The position numbers and the translations under genes are program-made. DNA of 64,000 nucleotides, taken from positions 992,001-1,056,000 of the forward strand of contig NZ_CP077094.1 of assembly GCF_014269025.2 (NCBI RefSeq), given 5' to 3'. Positions 1 through 8,251 of this stretch are shown one piece after another. This DNA is from Pseudomonas promysalinigenes (GTDB lineage: Bacteria > Pseudomonadota > Gammaproteobacteria > Pseudomonadales > Pseudomonadaceae). A model generated the notes under the pieces. That model had not been told where the DNA came from, did no database searches, and worked only from the letters and a program-made list of their open reading frames with translations. How positions within the stretch are numbered: the stretch's first letter is position 1; every line of letters begins with the position of its first letter.

Positions 1-1
1 G

Positions 2-301
2 CCGTTGACGGCAGCCGAGCGCAGCGCGCTGATTGCGGCTTCACCCCTGCTTGGGCGGTATGACAAGGTCATTGATCGGGAGTCGGCCTACGAAATGCTC
101 ACCCAGCGTAAAGGTGAGCCGGTGGAGCCTGTGCCTGTGCCTAAGGCCGATGAAGAGAGCTTTGCCGACAAGGCGGGCGAGTTTCTGCAGAGTGCGGCGG
201 GGCAGGCGATCAAGTCGGCGGTGCGCCAGGCGGCCAATCAACTGGGCCGGCAGTTGGTGCGCGGGCTTATGGGCTCGTTGCTGGGCAGCAAGAAACGTTA
301 G
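2..301 (+). CDS. HerA-like (DUF853) ATPase, C-terminal fragment
   Basis: The reading frame is open from the left window edge to a TAA at 299-301, so this is the last ~100 residues of a longer gene. The tail contains a Leu/Ala-rich ASPLLGRYDKVIDRESAYE segment and ends in a basic Gln/Arg-rich helix (GRQLVRGLMGSLLGSKKR). I recognise this as the C-terminus of the DUF853 / HerA-like helicase family of proteobacteria. The P-loop ATPase core would lie upstream and is not visible. The TTG at 5-7 is unlikely to be a real start because the family aligns through it. The assignment rests on tail similarity recalled from memory. Confidence 0.6.
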   Translation, partial: PLTAAERSALIAASPLLGRYDKVIDRESAYEMLTQRKGEPVEPVPVPKADEESFADKAGEFLQSAAGQAIKSAVRQAANQLGRQLVRGLMGSLLGSKKR

Positions 302-363
302 GTTGCCCGGTGCAGGCACTGTGCAAGCAACGGTCTTTTCTAACCGCGCCTGCCTATTGGCGG

Positions 364-390
364 GTAAAGCGGTGCCATGCACCGCTTTAC
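364..390. terminator. 12-bp perfect hairpin between convergent genes
   Basis: GTAAAGCGGTGC (364-375) and GCACCGCTTTAC (379-390) form a perfect 12-bp stem with a CAT loop, between the end of the DUF853 gene and the end of the convergent pit gene. There is no uninterrupted T tract; on the + strand the stem itself ends in CTTTAC and CTTTAC recurs five bases later. A bidirectional terminator is the simplest reading. Confidence 0.5.
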
Positions 391-427
391 ATGCTTTACG
401 GCTAAGGCCGCTCCCGCAGTGCCTTTT

Positions 428-1900
428 TTAGGCCAGCGCCTTCGATGCCAGCCAGAACAGACCAGCGGCCAGGCCCATCGAAGCAGGTAGGGTCAGGACC
501 CAGGCCAGCAGGATGGTCTTCACCGTGCCGCCTTGCAGGCCGCTCTTGTTGGCGACCATGGTGCCAGCGACGCCGGACGACAGCACATGGGTGGTCGACA
601 CTGGCAGGGCGAACACGTTGGCCATGCCGATGGCGCACGCTGCGGTGATCTGCGCCGACATGCCCTGGGCGTAGGTCATGCCCTGCTTGCCGATCTTCTC
701 TCCGACGGTGAGCACCACACGTTTCCAGCCGACCATGGTGCCCAGGCCCAAGGCCAGGGCGACGGCCACGATCACCCAGAAGGGAGCGTATTCGGTGGTC
801 GCGGTAAGGTCTTTGCGCAGCTTCTCGAGGTCTGCCTTTTCGCGGGCATCCAGGCCAGGCAACTTGCCGACTTTTTTCGCGGTGTCATCCAGGCACAGCA
901 GGTAGCGGCGCACTTCAACGCGCTTGTCGGCATCCAGGGCGTGGTAGTCGGTCACGCCTTGCAGCGAGGTCTGCAGCGCAGCAATGGTCGGTTCGGTCTG
1001 CTGCGGGTTGCAGCTGAACTGCTCGGGCAGGTCGGTCGACTTGGCCTTGCCCAGTGCCAGGAACTCACCCAAGGTGGCAGCGTTGCGCTCGTAGAACTGG
1101 CTCATGTGCAGCGTGGCGTCGCGGGTCCGTTCGATCTGATAGGTGGTGCTGTTCAGATCGAGAACGAACTTGGCCGGGACGATACCGATCAGTACCAGCA
1201 TGATCAGGCCGATGCCTTTCTGGCCGTCGTTGGAGCCGTGTACGAAGCTCACGCCCATAGCCGAGATGACCAGGACCAGGCGGTTCCAGAACGGCGGATG
1301 CTTCTTGTCGTCGAGCTTGCGGCGTTGTTCTGGCGTCTTGTGCATTTTCGACTGCGGGCGCCACCACTTAAGGCCAATCAGCACCAGCGCAGCGACGGCA
1401 AAGCCTGCGATCGGCGACACCACCAGCGACATGGCGATGTCGATCGCCTTCTGCCAGTTCACGCCGTCGCCCAGCGGGATGTCGTTGATCAGCGCATTTG
1501 CCAGGCCCACGCCGAGGATCGAGCCGATCAACGTATGCGAGCTGGAGGCAGGAATGCCGAAGTACCAGGTGCCGAGGTTCCAGGTGATGGCGGCGGCCAG
1601 CAACGAGAAGACCATGGCCAAGCCATGCCCTGTATTCACGTTGATCAGCAGCTCGACCGGCAGCAGGTGCACGATGGCATAGGCCACCCCGACCCCTCCG
1701 AGCAAAACGCCGAAGAAGTTGAATATGCCGGAGAAGAACACGGCAAGGTGTGGGGGCATGGCTTTGGTATAAATGACAGTGGCTACCGCGTTGGCGGTGT
1801 CATGAAAGCCATTGATGAACTCGAATGCGAGCACGAAGGTCAAGGCGAGTAGCAAGCTCACCAACACCCAGGCATCCAGTCCGCTGAATAAATCGATCAT
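428..1900 (-). CDS. pit: Low-affinity inorganic phosphate transporter, Pit family
   Basis: A 490-residue inner-membrane protein that would take up phosphate (probably as a metal-phosphate complex) driven by the proton gradient. The N-terminal half carries the PHO4/Pit signature: the GFHDTANAVATVIYT segment near residue 30 is matched by a second copy around FVHGSNDGQKGIG in the middle, the inverted duplication typical of the family. Hydrophobic segments cover both ends and a charged central loop separates the halves. I chose the ATG at 1900 (MIDLFSGLDAWV) rather than an upstream ATG at 1963 because the extra 21 residues are polar and unlike the family. Length fits Pit proteins (about 490-500). 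The family name is secure; which Pit paralogue it is was not established. Confidence 0.9.
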   Translation of the reverse strand: MIDLFSGLDAWVLVSLLLALTFVLAFEFINGFHDTANAVATVIYTKAMPPHLAVFFSGIFNFFGVLLGGVGVAYAIVHLLPVELLINVNTGHGLAMVFSLLAAAITWNLGTWYFGIPASSSHTLIGSILGVGLANALINDIPLGDGVNWQKAIDIAMSLVVSPIAGFAVAALVLIGLKWWRPQSKMHKTPEQRRKLDDKKHPPFWNRLVLVISAMGVSFVHGSNDGQKGIGLIMLVLIGIVPAKFVLDLNSTTYQIERTRDATLHMSQFYERNAATLGEFLALGKAKSTDLPEQFSCNPQQTEPTIAALQTSLQGVTDYHALDADKRVEVRRYLLCLDDTAKKVGKLPGLDAREKADLEKLRKDLTATTEYAPFWVIVAVALALGLGTMVGWKRVVLTVGEKIGKQGMTYAQGMSAQITAACAIGMANVFALPVSTTHVLSSGVAGTMVANKSGLQGGTVKTILLAWVLTLPASMGLAAGLFWLASKALA

Positions 1901-2214
1901 GAAGGTTGTCTGGCGGTCATAGGGGGGGCGGATTATGCCAGAAAACCTTGGCAATCGATGCACCCGCTGAAGACCGGTGACAGCAGTCTGAGCGCTTTTT
2001 TACCCCGGAAGCTTCCTTGATCGAGCTTAGGAAAATCCTTTAAAACCCATCAAAAGGTGGAAAGATCGCCAATCTACCGGGAAAAACCATGCTTAAACAA
2101 AATTCAAACGAGCGTATGAAATTTGTGTAATTCCATTTCATGCTCAGCCTTTGGGTAATGATCGACCTTAGCCAGGGTGATCCGGTGCAATGCTGCTGTT
2201 AACACCTCAGCCAT
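1901..2214. other. 314-bp intergenic region upstream of pit
   Basis: This holds the pit promoter region on the minus strand and the 3' flank of the small gene at 2215. I see a short palindrome GGAAGCTTCC (2008-2017) and AT-rich stretches at 2030-2130, but no convincing Pho box, terminator or coding sequence. Confidence 0.4.
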
Positions 2215-2415
2215 TCAGGGGTGTTCGCCACGCAGCTCCTTTTCCATTTTTTCGAGTTCCTGGCTGAAGGCCTGGTCCTGAACGGTAGCGCGTTTACGCC
2301 AGGGTTTGCGATCCGGCTCCGGTTGCGCCGCATAAGTGGTGACTTCACCACCATAAACTTCCGTGTAACGTTCAGCCTGGCGCTCGAGTTCCGCGCGCAG
2401 TTCTTCTTTCGTCAC
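2215..2415 (-). CDS. Small conserved Pseudomonas protein of unknown function
   Basis: A 66-residue, highly charged soluble protein with no signal peptide or membrane segment. It starts with GTG at 2415, preceded by AAGG seven bases upstream, which supports translation. The N-terminal third (TKEELRAELERQAERYTEVY) and the C-terminal third (SQELEKMEKELR) look like amphipathic helices separated by a Pro/Arg-rich linker (PEPDRKPWRKR). I recognise no domain and cannot assign a function. Its position upstream of pit on the same strand does not by itself show an operon: 314 bp separate them. Confidence 0.65.
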   Translation of the reverse strand: MTKEELRAELERQAERYTEVYGGEVTTYAAQPEPDRKPWRKRATVQDQAFSQELEKMEKELRGEHP

Positions 2416-2684
2416 AGTAGTACCTTAATGAGTGATTGTGAGTGATATTGCAAGCAAGCGTAAGTTGCCCAGGCGTTCGCCGCATGTATAGGCAGACTAA
2501 GGGCTGACGCCAGTATTCAGTCACGCAGGGGCGCATCCCAGCCGGGATCCGAACATGACAACTACTGCTTTGCCAGTAAGGCTATTTACGCAAATGCGTG
2601 CAAACTTTCAAGGCCAGTTATCGGCCGTACAAACTTTGAGCAGGCAAGGCTGTGAGAGTTCGTAAAAGTTTTTTGCGACAACAG

Positions 2685-2777
2685 AAATAAAACGGCCCCG
2701 CACTAGGCGAGGCCGTTGCCTGGGACTTCGACGGTGGGTACCTGACCAGTCTCTCCAAAGAAGCCACATGTGGCAGG
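2685..2777 (-). ncRNA. Candidate small RNA divergent from pcaR
   Basis: On the minus strand a promoter-like pair, TTGACC (2804-2809) and TATACC (2783-2788), is followed about 60 bases later by a strong intrinsic terminator, with no credible ORF between. The predicted transcript is roughly 90 nt and starts with the self-complementary CCACATGTGG. The -35/-10 spacing is 15 bp, shorter than ideal. The upstream PcaR half-site (2811-2820) directly abuts the -35 hexamer. I cannot match it to a named Pseudomonas sRNA family. Inference only. Confidence 0.4.
2690..2716 (-). terminator. Intrinsic terminator of the candidate sRNA
   Basis: Read on the minus strand, AACGGCCTCGC and GCGGGGCCGTT form an 11-bp stem (one G-U pair) with a CTAGT loop, followed by TTATTTC. 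It points away from pcaR and no protein gene lies upstream of it on that strand. Confidence 0.65.
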
Positions 2778-2810
2778 AGAAAGGTATAAGTAAATTTGTC
2801 AGCGGTCAAT

Positions 2811-2843
2811 TGCGATTATCGGCCGTTCGTTCGATAATCGCAC
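2811..2843 (+). promoter_or_regulatory. PcaR operators in the pcaR promoter
   Basis: GTTCGATAATCGCAC (2829-2843) is a perfect copy of the 15-bp PcaR site as I recall it from published P. putida work, where PcaR covers the -10 and -35 elements of its target promoters. An inverted copy of the core, TGCGATTATC, sits at 2811-2820. The pcaR start codon is 28 bp downstream, which fits autoregulation. Confidence 0.85.
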
Positions 2844-2870
2844 GAGCTAGCGATTTATTTGAGGTGCGCG

Positions 2871-3746
2871 ATGAACGACGAAACCACCGCCTATGACCAC
2901 GCCAACCCAGAGCCTGTGCGGCCGAGCCTTACGGCGCTGGCGCCGCCTATCGTGGCGTCACCTGCCAAGCGTATCCAGGCATTTACTGGTGACCCGGATT
3001 TCATGACCTCACTGGCCCGTGGGCTGGCGGTCATCCAGGCTTTTCAGGAGCGCAAGCGCCACCTGACCATCGCGCAGATCAGCCACCGCACCGAAATCCC
3101 CAGGGCGGCCGTGCGTCGCTGCCTGCACACGCTGATCAAATTGGGCTACGCCACCACGAATGGGCGGACTTATTCGCTTCTGCCCAAAGTGTTGACGTTG
3201 GGCCACGCCTACCTCTCGTCCACACCACTGGCGGTCTCGGCTCAGCCCTATCTGGACCGCATCAGTGATCAGTTGCACGAAGCAGCCAACATGGCCACTC
3301 TGGAAGGCGACGACATTCTTTATATAGCTCGTTCGGCCACGGTGGAGCGGTTGATTTCGGTGGACCTGTCGGTGGGCGGGCGGTTGCCGGCCTATTGCAC
3401 ATCCATGGGGCGGATTTTGCTGGCGGCGATGGACGACACCAGCCTGCGCGAATACCTCGAGCGTGCAGACCTCAAGGCCCGTACCAGCCGCACCCTGAAC
3501 GACCCTGATTCATTGTTCGCCTGCATTCAGCAGGTGCGCGAGCAGGGCTGGTGTGTGGTGGATCAGGAACTCGAGCAGGGCCTGCGGTCGATCGCAGTGC
3601 CGATCTATGATGCCTCTGGCCAAGTGTTGGCGGCGCTGAATGTCAGCACACACGTCGGGCGAGTTACCCGTAGCGAACTGGAGCAGCGTTTCTTGCCCAT
3701 TCTGTTGGCGGCCAGCCGTGACCTTTGCCATCAGTTGTTCGGTTGA
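2871..3746 (+). CDS. pcaR: PcaR, IclR-family activator of the pca regulon
   Basis: A 291-residue transcription factor that responds to beta-ketoadipate and controls protocatechuate/4-hydroxybenzoate catabolism. The helix-turn-helix lies around residues 45-110 (SLARGLAVIQAF, then TIAQISHRTEIPRAAVRRCLHTL), followed by the IclR effector-binding domain (residues ~120-285, including CTSMGRILLA and the DQELEQGLRSIAVPI segment). Start chosen at the ATG at 2871, six bases after a GAGG; an in-frame TTG at 2859 has no better support. The gene is followed directly by pcaK, whose promoter carries a PcaR-like site overlapping the end of this gene's 3' flank. Identification is strong on sequence and on context. 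Confidence 0.95.
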   Translation: MNDETTAYDHANPEPVRPSLTALAPPIVASPAKRIQAFTGDPDFMTSLARGLAVIQAFQERKRHLTIAQISHRTEIPRAAVRRCLHTLIKLGYATTNGRTYSLLPKVLTLGHAYLSSTPLAVSAQPYLDRISDQLHEAANMATLEGDDILYIARSATVERLISVDLSVGGRLPAYCTSMGRILLAAMDDTSLREYLERADLKARTSRTLNDPDSLFACIQQVREQGWCVVDQELEQGLRSIAVPIYDASGQVLAALNVSTHVGRVTRSELEQRFLPILLAASRDLCHQLFG

Positions 3747-3768
3747 CGAAGCGATGTCGAGGTTTCCT

Positions 3769-3783
3769 GTTCGATAAACGCAC
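3769..3783 (+). promoter_or_regulatory. PcaR operator-like site upstream of pcaK
   Basis: GTTCGATAAACGCAC differs from the perfect 15-bp PcaR site at one position (T to A at position 10). It lies 23 bp after the pcaR stop and about 250 bp before the pcaK ATG, so pcaK would have a long 5' leader. Confidence 0.7.
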
Positions 3784-3839
3784 AGTGTCGCTCCCGGTGA
3801 ATTGCGCCTCCCCCAAACGCTGATTAATGTCTCTCGCAA

Positions 3840-3858
3840 CGGTCGGCACAGCCGACCG
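3840..3858 (+). promoter_or_regulatory. Hairpin in the pcaK leader
   Basis: CGGTCGGC (3840-3847) and GCCGACCG (3851-3858) form a perfect 8-bp stem with a 3-base loop. No T tract follows, so it is not a standard terminator. It precedes a short leader ORF and pcaK. Confidence 0.5.
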
Positions 3859-3887
3859 ATACAAGAAAAACATTCGAGGCGTATTCC

Positions 3888-3950
3888 ATGACCACTGTCA
3901 CTCAACTGCTGCGGCCGCACCCGTTTGCAGTTCCGTTGTATCCAGGCTGA
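3888..3950 (+). CDS. Possible 20-codon leader peptide before pcaK
   Basis: ATG at 3888 has a GAGG Shine-Dalgarno eight bases upstream and runs 20 codons to TGA at 3948. The peptide begins MTTVTQLLRPHPF and has no similarity I recognise. It ends 86 bp before the pcaK start. It may be a translated leader, a chance ORF, or the remnant of a lost gene; only the ribosome-binding site and position speak for it. Confidence 0.35.
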   Translation: MTTVTQLLRPHPFAVPLYPG

Positions 3951-4036
3951 CTCAGGCCGCCCTGCATCGCTATTGAAGCCCTGTACTGTTTGCCAAGTGC
4001 ACAGGCCCAACCGTGCCCAAATTCTGGATAACAACA

Positions 4037-5380
4037 ATGAACCAACCCCATGCTGTCGGGAACAATCTCGACGTCCAGTCGTTCATCAATGAACAACCAC
4101 TTTCACGCTATCAGTGGCGTGTGGTGATCCTCTGCTTCCTGATCGTTTTCCTCGATGGCCTCGATACTGCGGCCATGGGCTTCATTGCGCCCGCCTTGTC
4201 CCAGGAGTGGGGCATCGACCGCGCCAGCCTGGGCCCGGTGATGAGTGCCGCATTGATCGGCATGGTATTCGGCGCCCTGGGCTCGGGGCCGCTGGCCGAC
4301 CGCTTCGGACGCAAGGGCGTGCTGGTAGGCGCGGTGCTGGTGTTCGGTGGTTTCAGCCTGGCTTCTGCCTATGCCAGCAACGTCGATCAACTGCTGGTAT
4401 TGCGCTTTCTGACGGGCCTGGGCCTGGGCGCCGGCATGCCCAATGCCACCACGCTGCTGTCCGAATACACCCCAGAGCGTCTCAAGTCGCTGCTGGTGAC
4501 CAGCATGTTCTGCGGCTTCAACCTTGGCATGGCCGGTGGCGGGTTCATCTCTGCGAAGATGATCCCAGTTTACGGCTGGCATAGCCTGCTGGTGGTCGGC
4601 GGCGTGCTGCCGCTGCTGCTGGTGGTAGTGCTGATGGTGTGGCTGCCGGAGTCGGCACGCTTTTTGGTAGTGCGCAATCGCGGTACCGACAAGGTGCGCA
4701 AGACCTTGGCGCCGATTGCCCCGTCGGTGATTGCGCAGGCCGCCAGTTTCAGCGTGCCTGAGCAGAAGGCCGTAGCTGCCCGCAACGTGTTCGCGGTGAT
4801 CTTCTCCGGCACCTATGGCCTGGGCACCGTGTTGCTATGGCTGACCTACTTCATGGGGCTGGTGATCGTCTACCTGTTGACCAGCTGGTTGCCGACGCTG
4901 ATGCGTGACAGCGGCGCAAGCATGGAGCAGGCCGCGTTCATCGGTGCGCTGTTCCAGTTCGGTGGCGTACTCAGCGCAGTAGCGGTGGGGTGGGCCATGG
5001 ACCGATTCAACCCGCACAAGGTCATCGGCATTTTCTACCTGCTGGCGGGGGTGTTCGCCTACGCAGTGGGCCAAAGCTTGGGCAACATCACGGTGCTCGC
5101 AACCCTGGTGCTGGTTGCTGGCATGTGCGTTAACGGTGCGCAATCGGCCATGCCGTCGCTGGCAGCACGTTTCTACCCAACCCAGGCGCGCGCCACAGGC
5201 GTATCGTGGATGTTGGGGATCGGGCGGTTCGGGGCCATTCTGGGTGCCTGGAGCGGCGCCACGCTGTTGGGGCTGGGCTGGAACTTCGAGCAGGTGCTGA
5301 CGGCCTTGTTGGTGCCCGCGGCACTGGCGACGGTCGGCGTGATCGTCAAAGGCTTGGTAAGCCACGCTGACGCCACTTGA
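4037..5380 (+). CDS. pcaK: PcaK, 4-hydroxybenzoate/protocatechuate MFS transporter
   Basis: A 447-residue inner-membrane symporter of the aromatic acid:H+ symporter family. It takes up 4-hydroxybenzoate and protocatechuate and in P. putida also supports chemotaxis to aromatic acids. The family signature DGLDTAAMGFIAPALSQEWG lies in the first membrane helix (residue ~36 on), with the MFS loop motif LADRFGRKGVL between helices 2 and 3 and further GxGxGAGMPN-type helix packing motifs. The ATG at 4037 is chosen over an upstream ATG at 4013 because the sequence from MNQPH aligns with PcaK as I remember it. It lies between pcaR and pcaF and shares PcaR-type sites with both. Confidence 0.95.
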   Translation: MNQPHAVGNNLDVQSFINEQPLSRYQWRVVILCFLIVFLDGLDTAAMGFIAPALSQEWGIDRASLGPVMSAALIGMVFGALGSGPLADRFGRKGVLVGAVLVFGGFSLASAYASNVDQLLVLRFLTGLGLGAGMPNATTLLSEYTPERLKSLLVTSMFCGFNLGMAGGGFISAKMIPVYGWHSLLVVGGVLPLLLVVVLMVWLPESARFLVVRNRGTDKVRKTLAPIAPSVIAQAASFSVPEQKAVAARNVFAVIFSGTYGLGTVLLWLTYFMGLVIVYLLTSWLPTLMRDSGASMEQAAFIGALFQFGGVLSAVAVGWAMDRFNPHKVIGIFYLLAGVFAYAVGQSLGNITVLATLVLVAGMCVNGAQSAMPSLAARFYPTQARATGVSWMLGIGRFGAILGAWSGATLLGLGWNFEQVLTALLVPAALATVGVIVKGLVSHADAT

Positions 5381-5387
5381 TCCGGCG

Positions 5388-5410
5388 GGGGCTGCTGATG
5401 CAGCCCCTTT
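5388..5410 (+). terminator. Intrinsic terminator of pcaK
   Basis: GGGGCTGC (5388-5395), loop TGAT, GCAGCCCC (5400-5407), then TTT. It lies seven bases after the pcaK stop and implies that pcaF is transcribed mainly from its own promoter. Confidence 0.75.
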
Positions 5411-5437
5411 GAAATACCGATAGCAGGGCAACATTTG

Positions 5438-5470
5438 GTTCGATAATCGCACCAATAGTCGATTATCGAA
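5438..5470 (+). promoter_or_regulatory. PcaR operators upstream of pcaF
   Basis: A perfect GTTCGATAATCGCAC at 5438-5452 is followed by an inverted partial copy, CGATTATCGAA (5460-5470). The arrangement mirrors the pcaR promoter and lies 66 bp before the pcaF ATG. Confidence 0.85.
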
Positions 5471-5535
5471 TTGTAAGCGCACCCCCTGTCTCCTTAATCT
5501 GGACCCAACGTAGCACCCCTGGCAGGAGAAGCCTG

Positions 5536-6738
5536 ATGCGTGAAGTATTTATCTGTGACGCCATCCGCACCCCGATCGGCCGCTTCGGCGGCGCCTTGGC
5601 CGGCGTGCGCGCCGACGACCTGGCGGCGATCCCGCTCAAGGCGCTGATCGATCGCAACCCATCGGTGCAGTGGGACCAGCTTGACGAGGTGTTCTTCGGC
5701 TGTGCCAACCAGGCCGGTGAAGACAACCGCAACGTCGCGCGTATGGCCCTGCTGCTGGCCGGCTTGCCGCAGAGCATCCCTGGGGTGACCTTGAACCGTC
5801 TATGCGCCTCTGGAATGGACGCCATCGGCACTGCCTTCCGTGCCATTGCCAGTGGCGAGATGGAGCTGGCAATCGCCGGCGGCGTCGAATCGATGTCGCG
5901 TGCGCCATTCGTCATGGGCAAAGCCGAAAGCGGCTACTCGCGCAACATGAAACTTGAGGACACCACCATCGGTTGGCGGTTTATCAACCCGTTGATGAAG
6001 AGCCAGTATGGTGTCGATTCCATGCCGCAAACCGCCGACAACGTGGCTGACGACTATCAGGTTTCCCGCGCCGACCAAGATGCGTTTGCCTTGCGCAGCC
6101 AGCAGAAAGCGGCTGCTGCCCAGGCTGCCGGTTTCTTCGACGAGGAAATCGTGCCTGTGCGTATCGCTCACAAGAAGGGCGAAACCGTCGTCGAACGCGA
6201 CGAGCACCTGCGCCCTGAGACCACCTTGGAAGCACTGACCAAGCTCAAACCGGTCAATGGCCCGGACAAGACCGTCACCGCAGGCAACGCCTCGGGCGTG
6301 AACGATGGTGCCGCCGCTTTGATTCTGGCATCGGCTGAAGCCGTGAAAAAGCATGGCCTCACCCCACGTGCTCGGGTACTGGGCATGGCCAGCGCCGGTG
6401 TCGCCCCGCGGGTGATGGGCATTGGCCCGGTGCCAGCGGTGCGTAAACTGACTGAGCGCCTGGGTGTTGCGGTCAGCGACTTTGATGTGATCGAGCTCAA
6501 TGAAGCGTTCGCCAGCCAGGGCCTGGCAGTGCTTCGTGAGCTGGGTGTGGCCGACGACGCGCCGCAGGTCAACCCCAATGGCGGCGCGATCGCCCTGGGC
6601 CACCCACTGGGCATGAGCGGTGCGCGCCTGGTGTTGACTGCGCTGCATCAGTTGGAGAAGAGCGGCGGCCGTAAAGGCCTGGCGACCATGTGCGTGGGCG
6701 TCGGCCAAGGGTTGGCGCTGGCCATCGAACGGGTTTGA
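5536..6738 (+). CDS. pcaF: PcaF, beta-ketoadipyl-CoA thiolase
   Basis: A 400-residue cytoplasmic thiolase for the last step of the beta-ketoadipate pathway: beta-ketoadipyl-CoA plus CoA gives succinyl-CoA and acetyl-CoA. The nucleophilic cysteine is C90 in [12 protein letters not shown]; the conserved [19 protein letters not shown] block and the C-terminal CVGVGQG with the second catalytic cysteine are present, as is the NEAFA motif. Length is normal for the family. The ATG follows GGAGAAGCCTG. PcaR operators precede it. No pcaIJ CoA-transferase genes are in this window, so they must be elsewhere in the genome. Confidence 0.95.
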   Translation: MREVFICDAIRTPIGRFGGALAGVRADDLAAIPLKALIDRNPSVQWDQLDEVFFGCANQAGEDNRNVARMALLLAGLPQSIPGVTLNRLCASGMDAIGTAFRAIASGEMELAIAGGVESMSRAPFVMGKAESGYSRNMKLEDTTIGWRFINPLMKSQYGVDSMPQTADNVADDYQVSRADQDAFALRSQQKAAAAQAAGFFDEEIVPVRIAHKKGETVVERDEHLRPETTLEALTKLKPVNGPDKTVTAGNASGVNDGAAALILASAEAVKKHGLTPRARVLGMASAGVAPRVMGIGPVPAVRKLTERLGVAVSDFDVIELNEAFASQGLAVLRELGVADDAPQVNPNGGAIALGHPLGMSGARLVLTALHQLEKSGGRKGLATMCVGVGQGLALAIERV

Positions 6739-6837
6739 CCGGTAGCGGCCTTTTAGCGACGTTTCGATGTCCCGGTGAACACGCTTCGCAGAGGAACCAC
6801 GCCTCCTGCTGTGGGGGCGTCATCATCGTGACTTCAA

Positions 6838-6863
6838 ACCGGCGCGAAGAGGCCGGTACTTTT
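6838..6863 (+). terminator. Weak hairpin after pcaF, REP-like
   Basis: ACCGGC (6838-6843) and GCCGGT (6852-6857) flank GCGAAGAG and are followed by ACTTTT. The block resembles part of the intergenic REP element of P. putida (reverse complement CCGGCCTCTTCGCG). It may act as a weak terminator between pcaF and pcaT. Only one copy is seen in the window. Confidence 0.35.
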
Positions 6864-6952
6864 CAGGCAGGCCCGGGGCCATCCCGTAGGCTGAACGAGG
6901 TGTTACCAGGTGTGTCTAGACTTACCTGCAACCTATCAGGAGTAAACACGCC

Positions 6953-8242
6953 ATGACCTCAACTCATTACACCGGTGAAGAGCGCAGCAAGCGCATCTTC
7001 GCCATCGTCGGTGCCTCATCAGGCAACCTGGTGGAATGGTTCGACTTCTACGTCTATGCCTTCAGCGCAATCTACTTTGCCGCCTCGTTCTTCCCTTCCG
7101 GCGACCCGACCGTGCAACTGCTCAACACCGCCGGTGTATTCGCTGCAGGCTTTCTGATGCGCCCGATCGGCGGCTGGTTGTTCGGGCGGCTGGCCGACCG
7201 TCATGGGCGCAAGAACTCCCTGATGATCTCAGTGCTGATGATGTGCTTCGGCTCGCTCATGATCGCCTGCCTACCAACCTATGCCAGCATCGGTGCTTGG
7301 GCCCCGGCGCTGCTGTTGCTGGCGCGGTTGATCCAAGGGCTGTCGGTGGGGGGCGAGTATGGCACCACCGCCACTTACATGAGTGAGGTGGCTTTGCGTG
7401 GTCAGCGTGGCTTTTACGCATCGTTCCAGTACGTGACCCTGATTGGCGGCCAGTTGTTGGCCGTGCTGGTGGTGGTGGTCATGCAGCAGCTGCTGAGCGA
7501 AGAGGAACTGCGGGCGTGGGGCTGGCGTATCCCGTTCGTGGTCGGAGCCATCGCTGCGCTTATCTCGCTGATGCTGCGCCGCTCGCTGCATGAAACCAGC
7601 AGCGCCGAAACCCGCAAGGACAAGGACGCAGGTTCGATAAAGGGGTTGTTCCGCAACCACACTGCAGCCTTCATCACCGTACTGGGCTACACCGCAGGTG
7701 GTTCGCTGATCTTCTATACCTTCACTACCTACATGCAGAAGTACTTGGTCAACACGGCAGGGATGAACGCCAAGACCGCCAGTTTCGTGATGACCGGGGC
7801 GCTGTTCCTGTACATGGTGATGCAACCGTTCTTCGGCATGCTCTCCGACCGCATCGGCCGACGAAATTCGATGTTGCTTTTCGGTGCGCTGGGAACGCTC
7901 TTTACCGTCCCGCTGCTGATGGCGCTCAAAACCGTGAGCAGCCCATTCATGGCCTTCGTGCTGATCACCCTGGCGCTGTGCATTGTCAGCTTCTACACCT
8001 CGATCAGTGGCCTGGTGAAGGCCGAGATGTTCCCGCCTCAGGTGCGTGCGCTGGGCGTGGGCCTTGCTTACGCGGTGGCCAACGCAGTGTTCGGTGGCTC
8101 GGCCGAGTATGTCGCCCTGGGCCTGAAGACCATGGGCATGGAAAACACCTTCTACTGGTATGTGACGGCCATGATGGCGATAGCCTTCCTGTTCAGCTTG
8201 CGCCTGCCGAAACAGGCGAAATACCTGCACCACGATGACTAA
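6953..8242 (+). CDS. pcaT: PcaT, MHS-family transporter for beta-ketoadipate-type dicarboxylates
   Basis: A 429-residue MFS protein of the metabolite:H+ symporter (MHS) group. The family signature is clear: [16 protein letters not shown] in helix 1, then [14 protein letters not shown] in loop 2-3, and [21 protein letters not shown] in helix 4. About 12 membrane helices are expected. In P. putida PcaT is linked to beta-ketoadipate uptake; the substrate here is inferred from the position directly upstream of pcaBDC, ten bases before pcaB, so the four genes probably form one transcript. The ATG follows CAGGAGTAAACACGCC. Confidence 0.9.
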   Translation: MTSTHYTGEERSKRIFAIVGASSGNLVEWFDFYVYAFSAIYFAASFFPSGDPTVQLLNTAGVFAAGFLMRPIGGWLFGRLADRHGRKNSLMISVLMMCFGSLMIACLPTYASIGAWAPALLLLARLIQGLSVGGEYGTTATYMSEVALRGQRGFYASFQYVTLIGGQLLAVLVVVVMQQLLSEEELRAWGWRIPFVVGAIAALISLMLRRSLHETSSAETRKDKDAGSIKGLFRNHTAAFITVLGYTAGGSLIFYTFTTYMQKYLVNTAGMNAKTASFVMTGALFLYMVMQPFFGMLSDRIGRRNSMLLFGALGTLFTVPLLMALKTVSSPFMAFVLITLALCIVSFYTSISGLVKAEMFPPQVRALGVGLAYAVANAVFGGSAEYVALGLKTMGMENTFYWYVTAMMAIAFLFSLRLPKQAKYLHHDD

Positions 8243-8251
8243 GGACGTTGC

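Larger units (their letters stand above)
2416..2870. other. 455-bp intergenic region upstream of pcaR
   Basis: The right end holds the pcaR promoter and PcaR operators. The centre holds a candidate minus-strand small RNA with its own terminator. The left part (about 2416-2680) shows nothing I can name; a 63-codon ORF on the minus strand there overlaps the candidate RNA and has no good ribosome binding site. Confidence 0.5.

Noticed and set aside
533..1852. Long open frame on the + strand opposite pit
   Set aside because: It is a shadow of the real transporter gene: composition is His/Gln/Gly/Asp-rich with no known domain, as expected for the antisense frame of GC-rich DNA.
2618..2809. 63-codon frame on the minus strand
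   Set aside because: It overlaps the candidate sRNA and its terminator, has no good ribosome-binding site, and no similarity I recognise.
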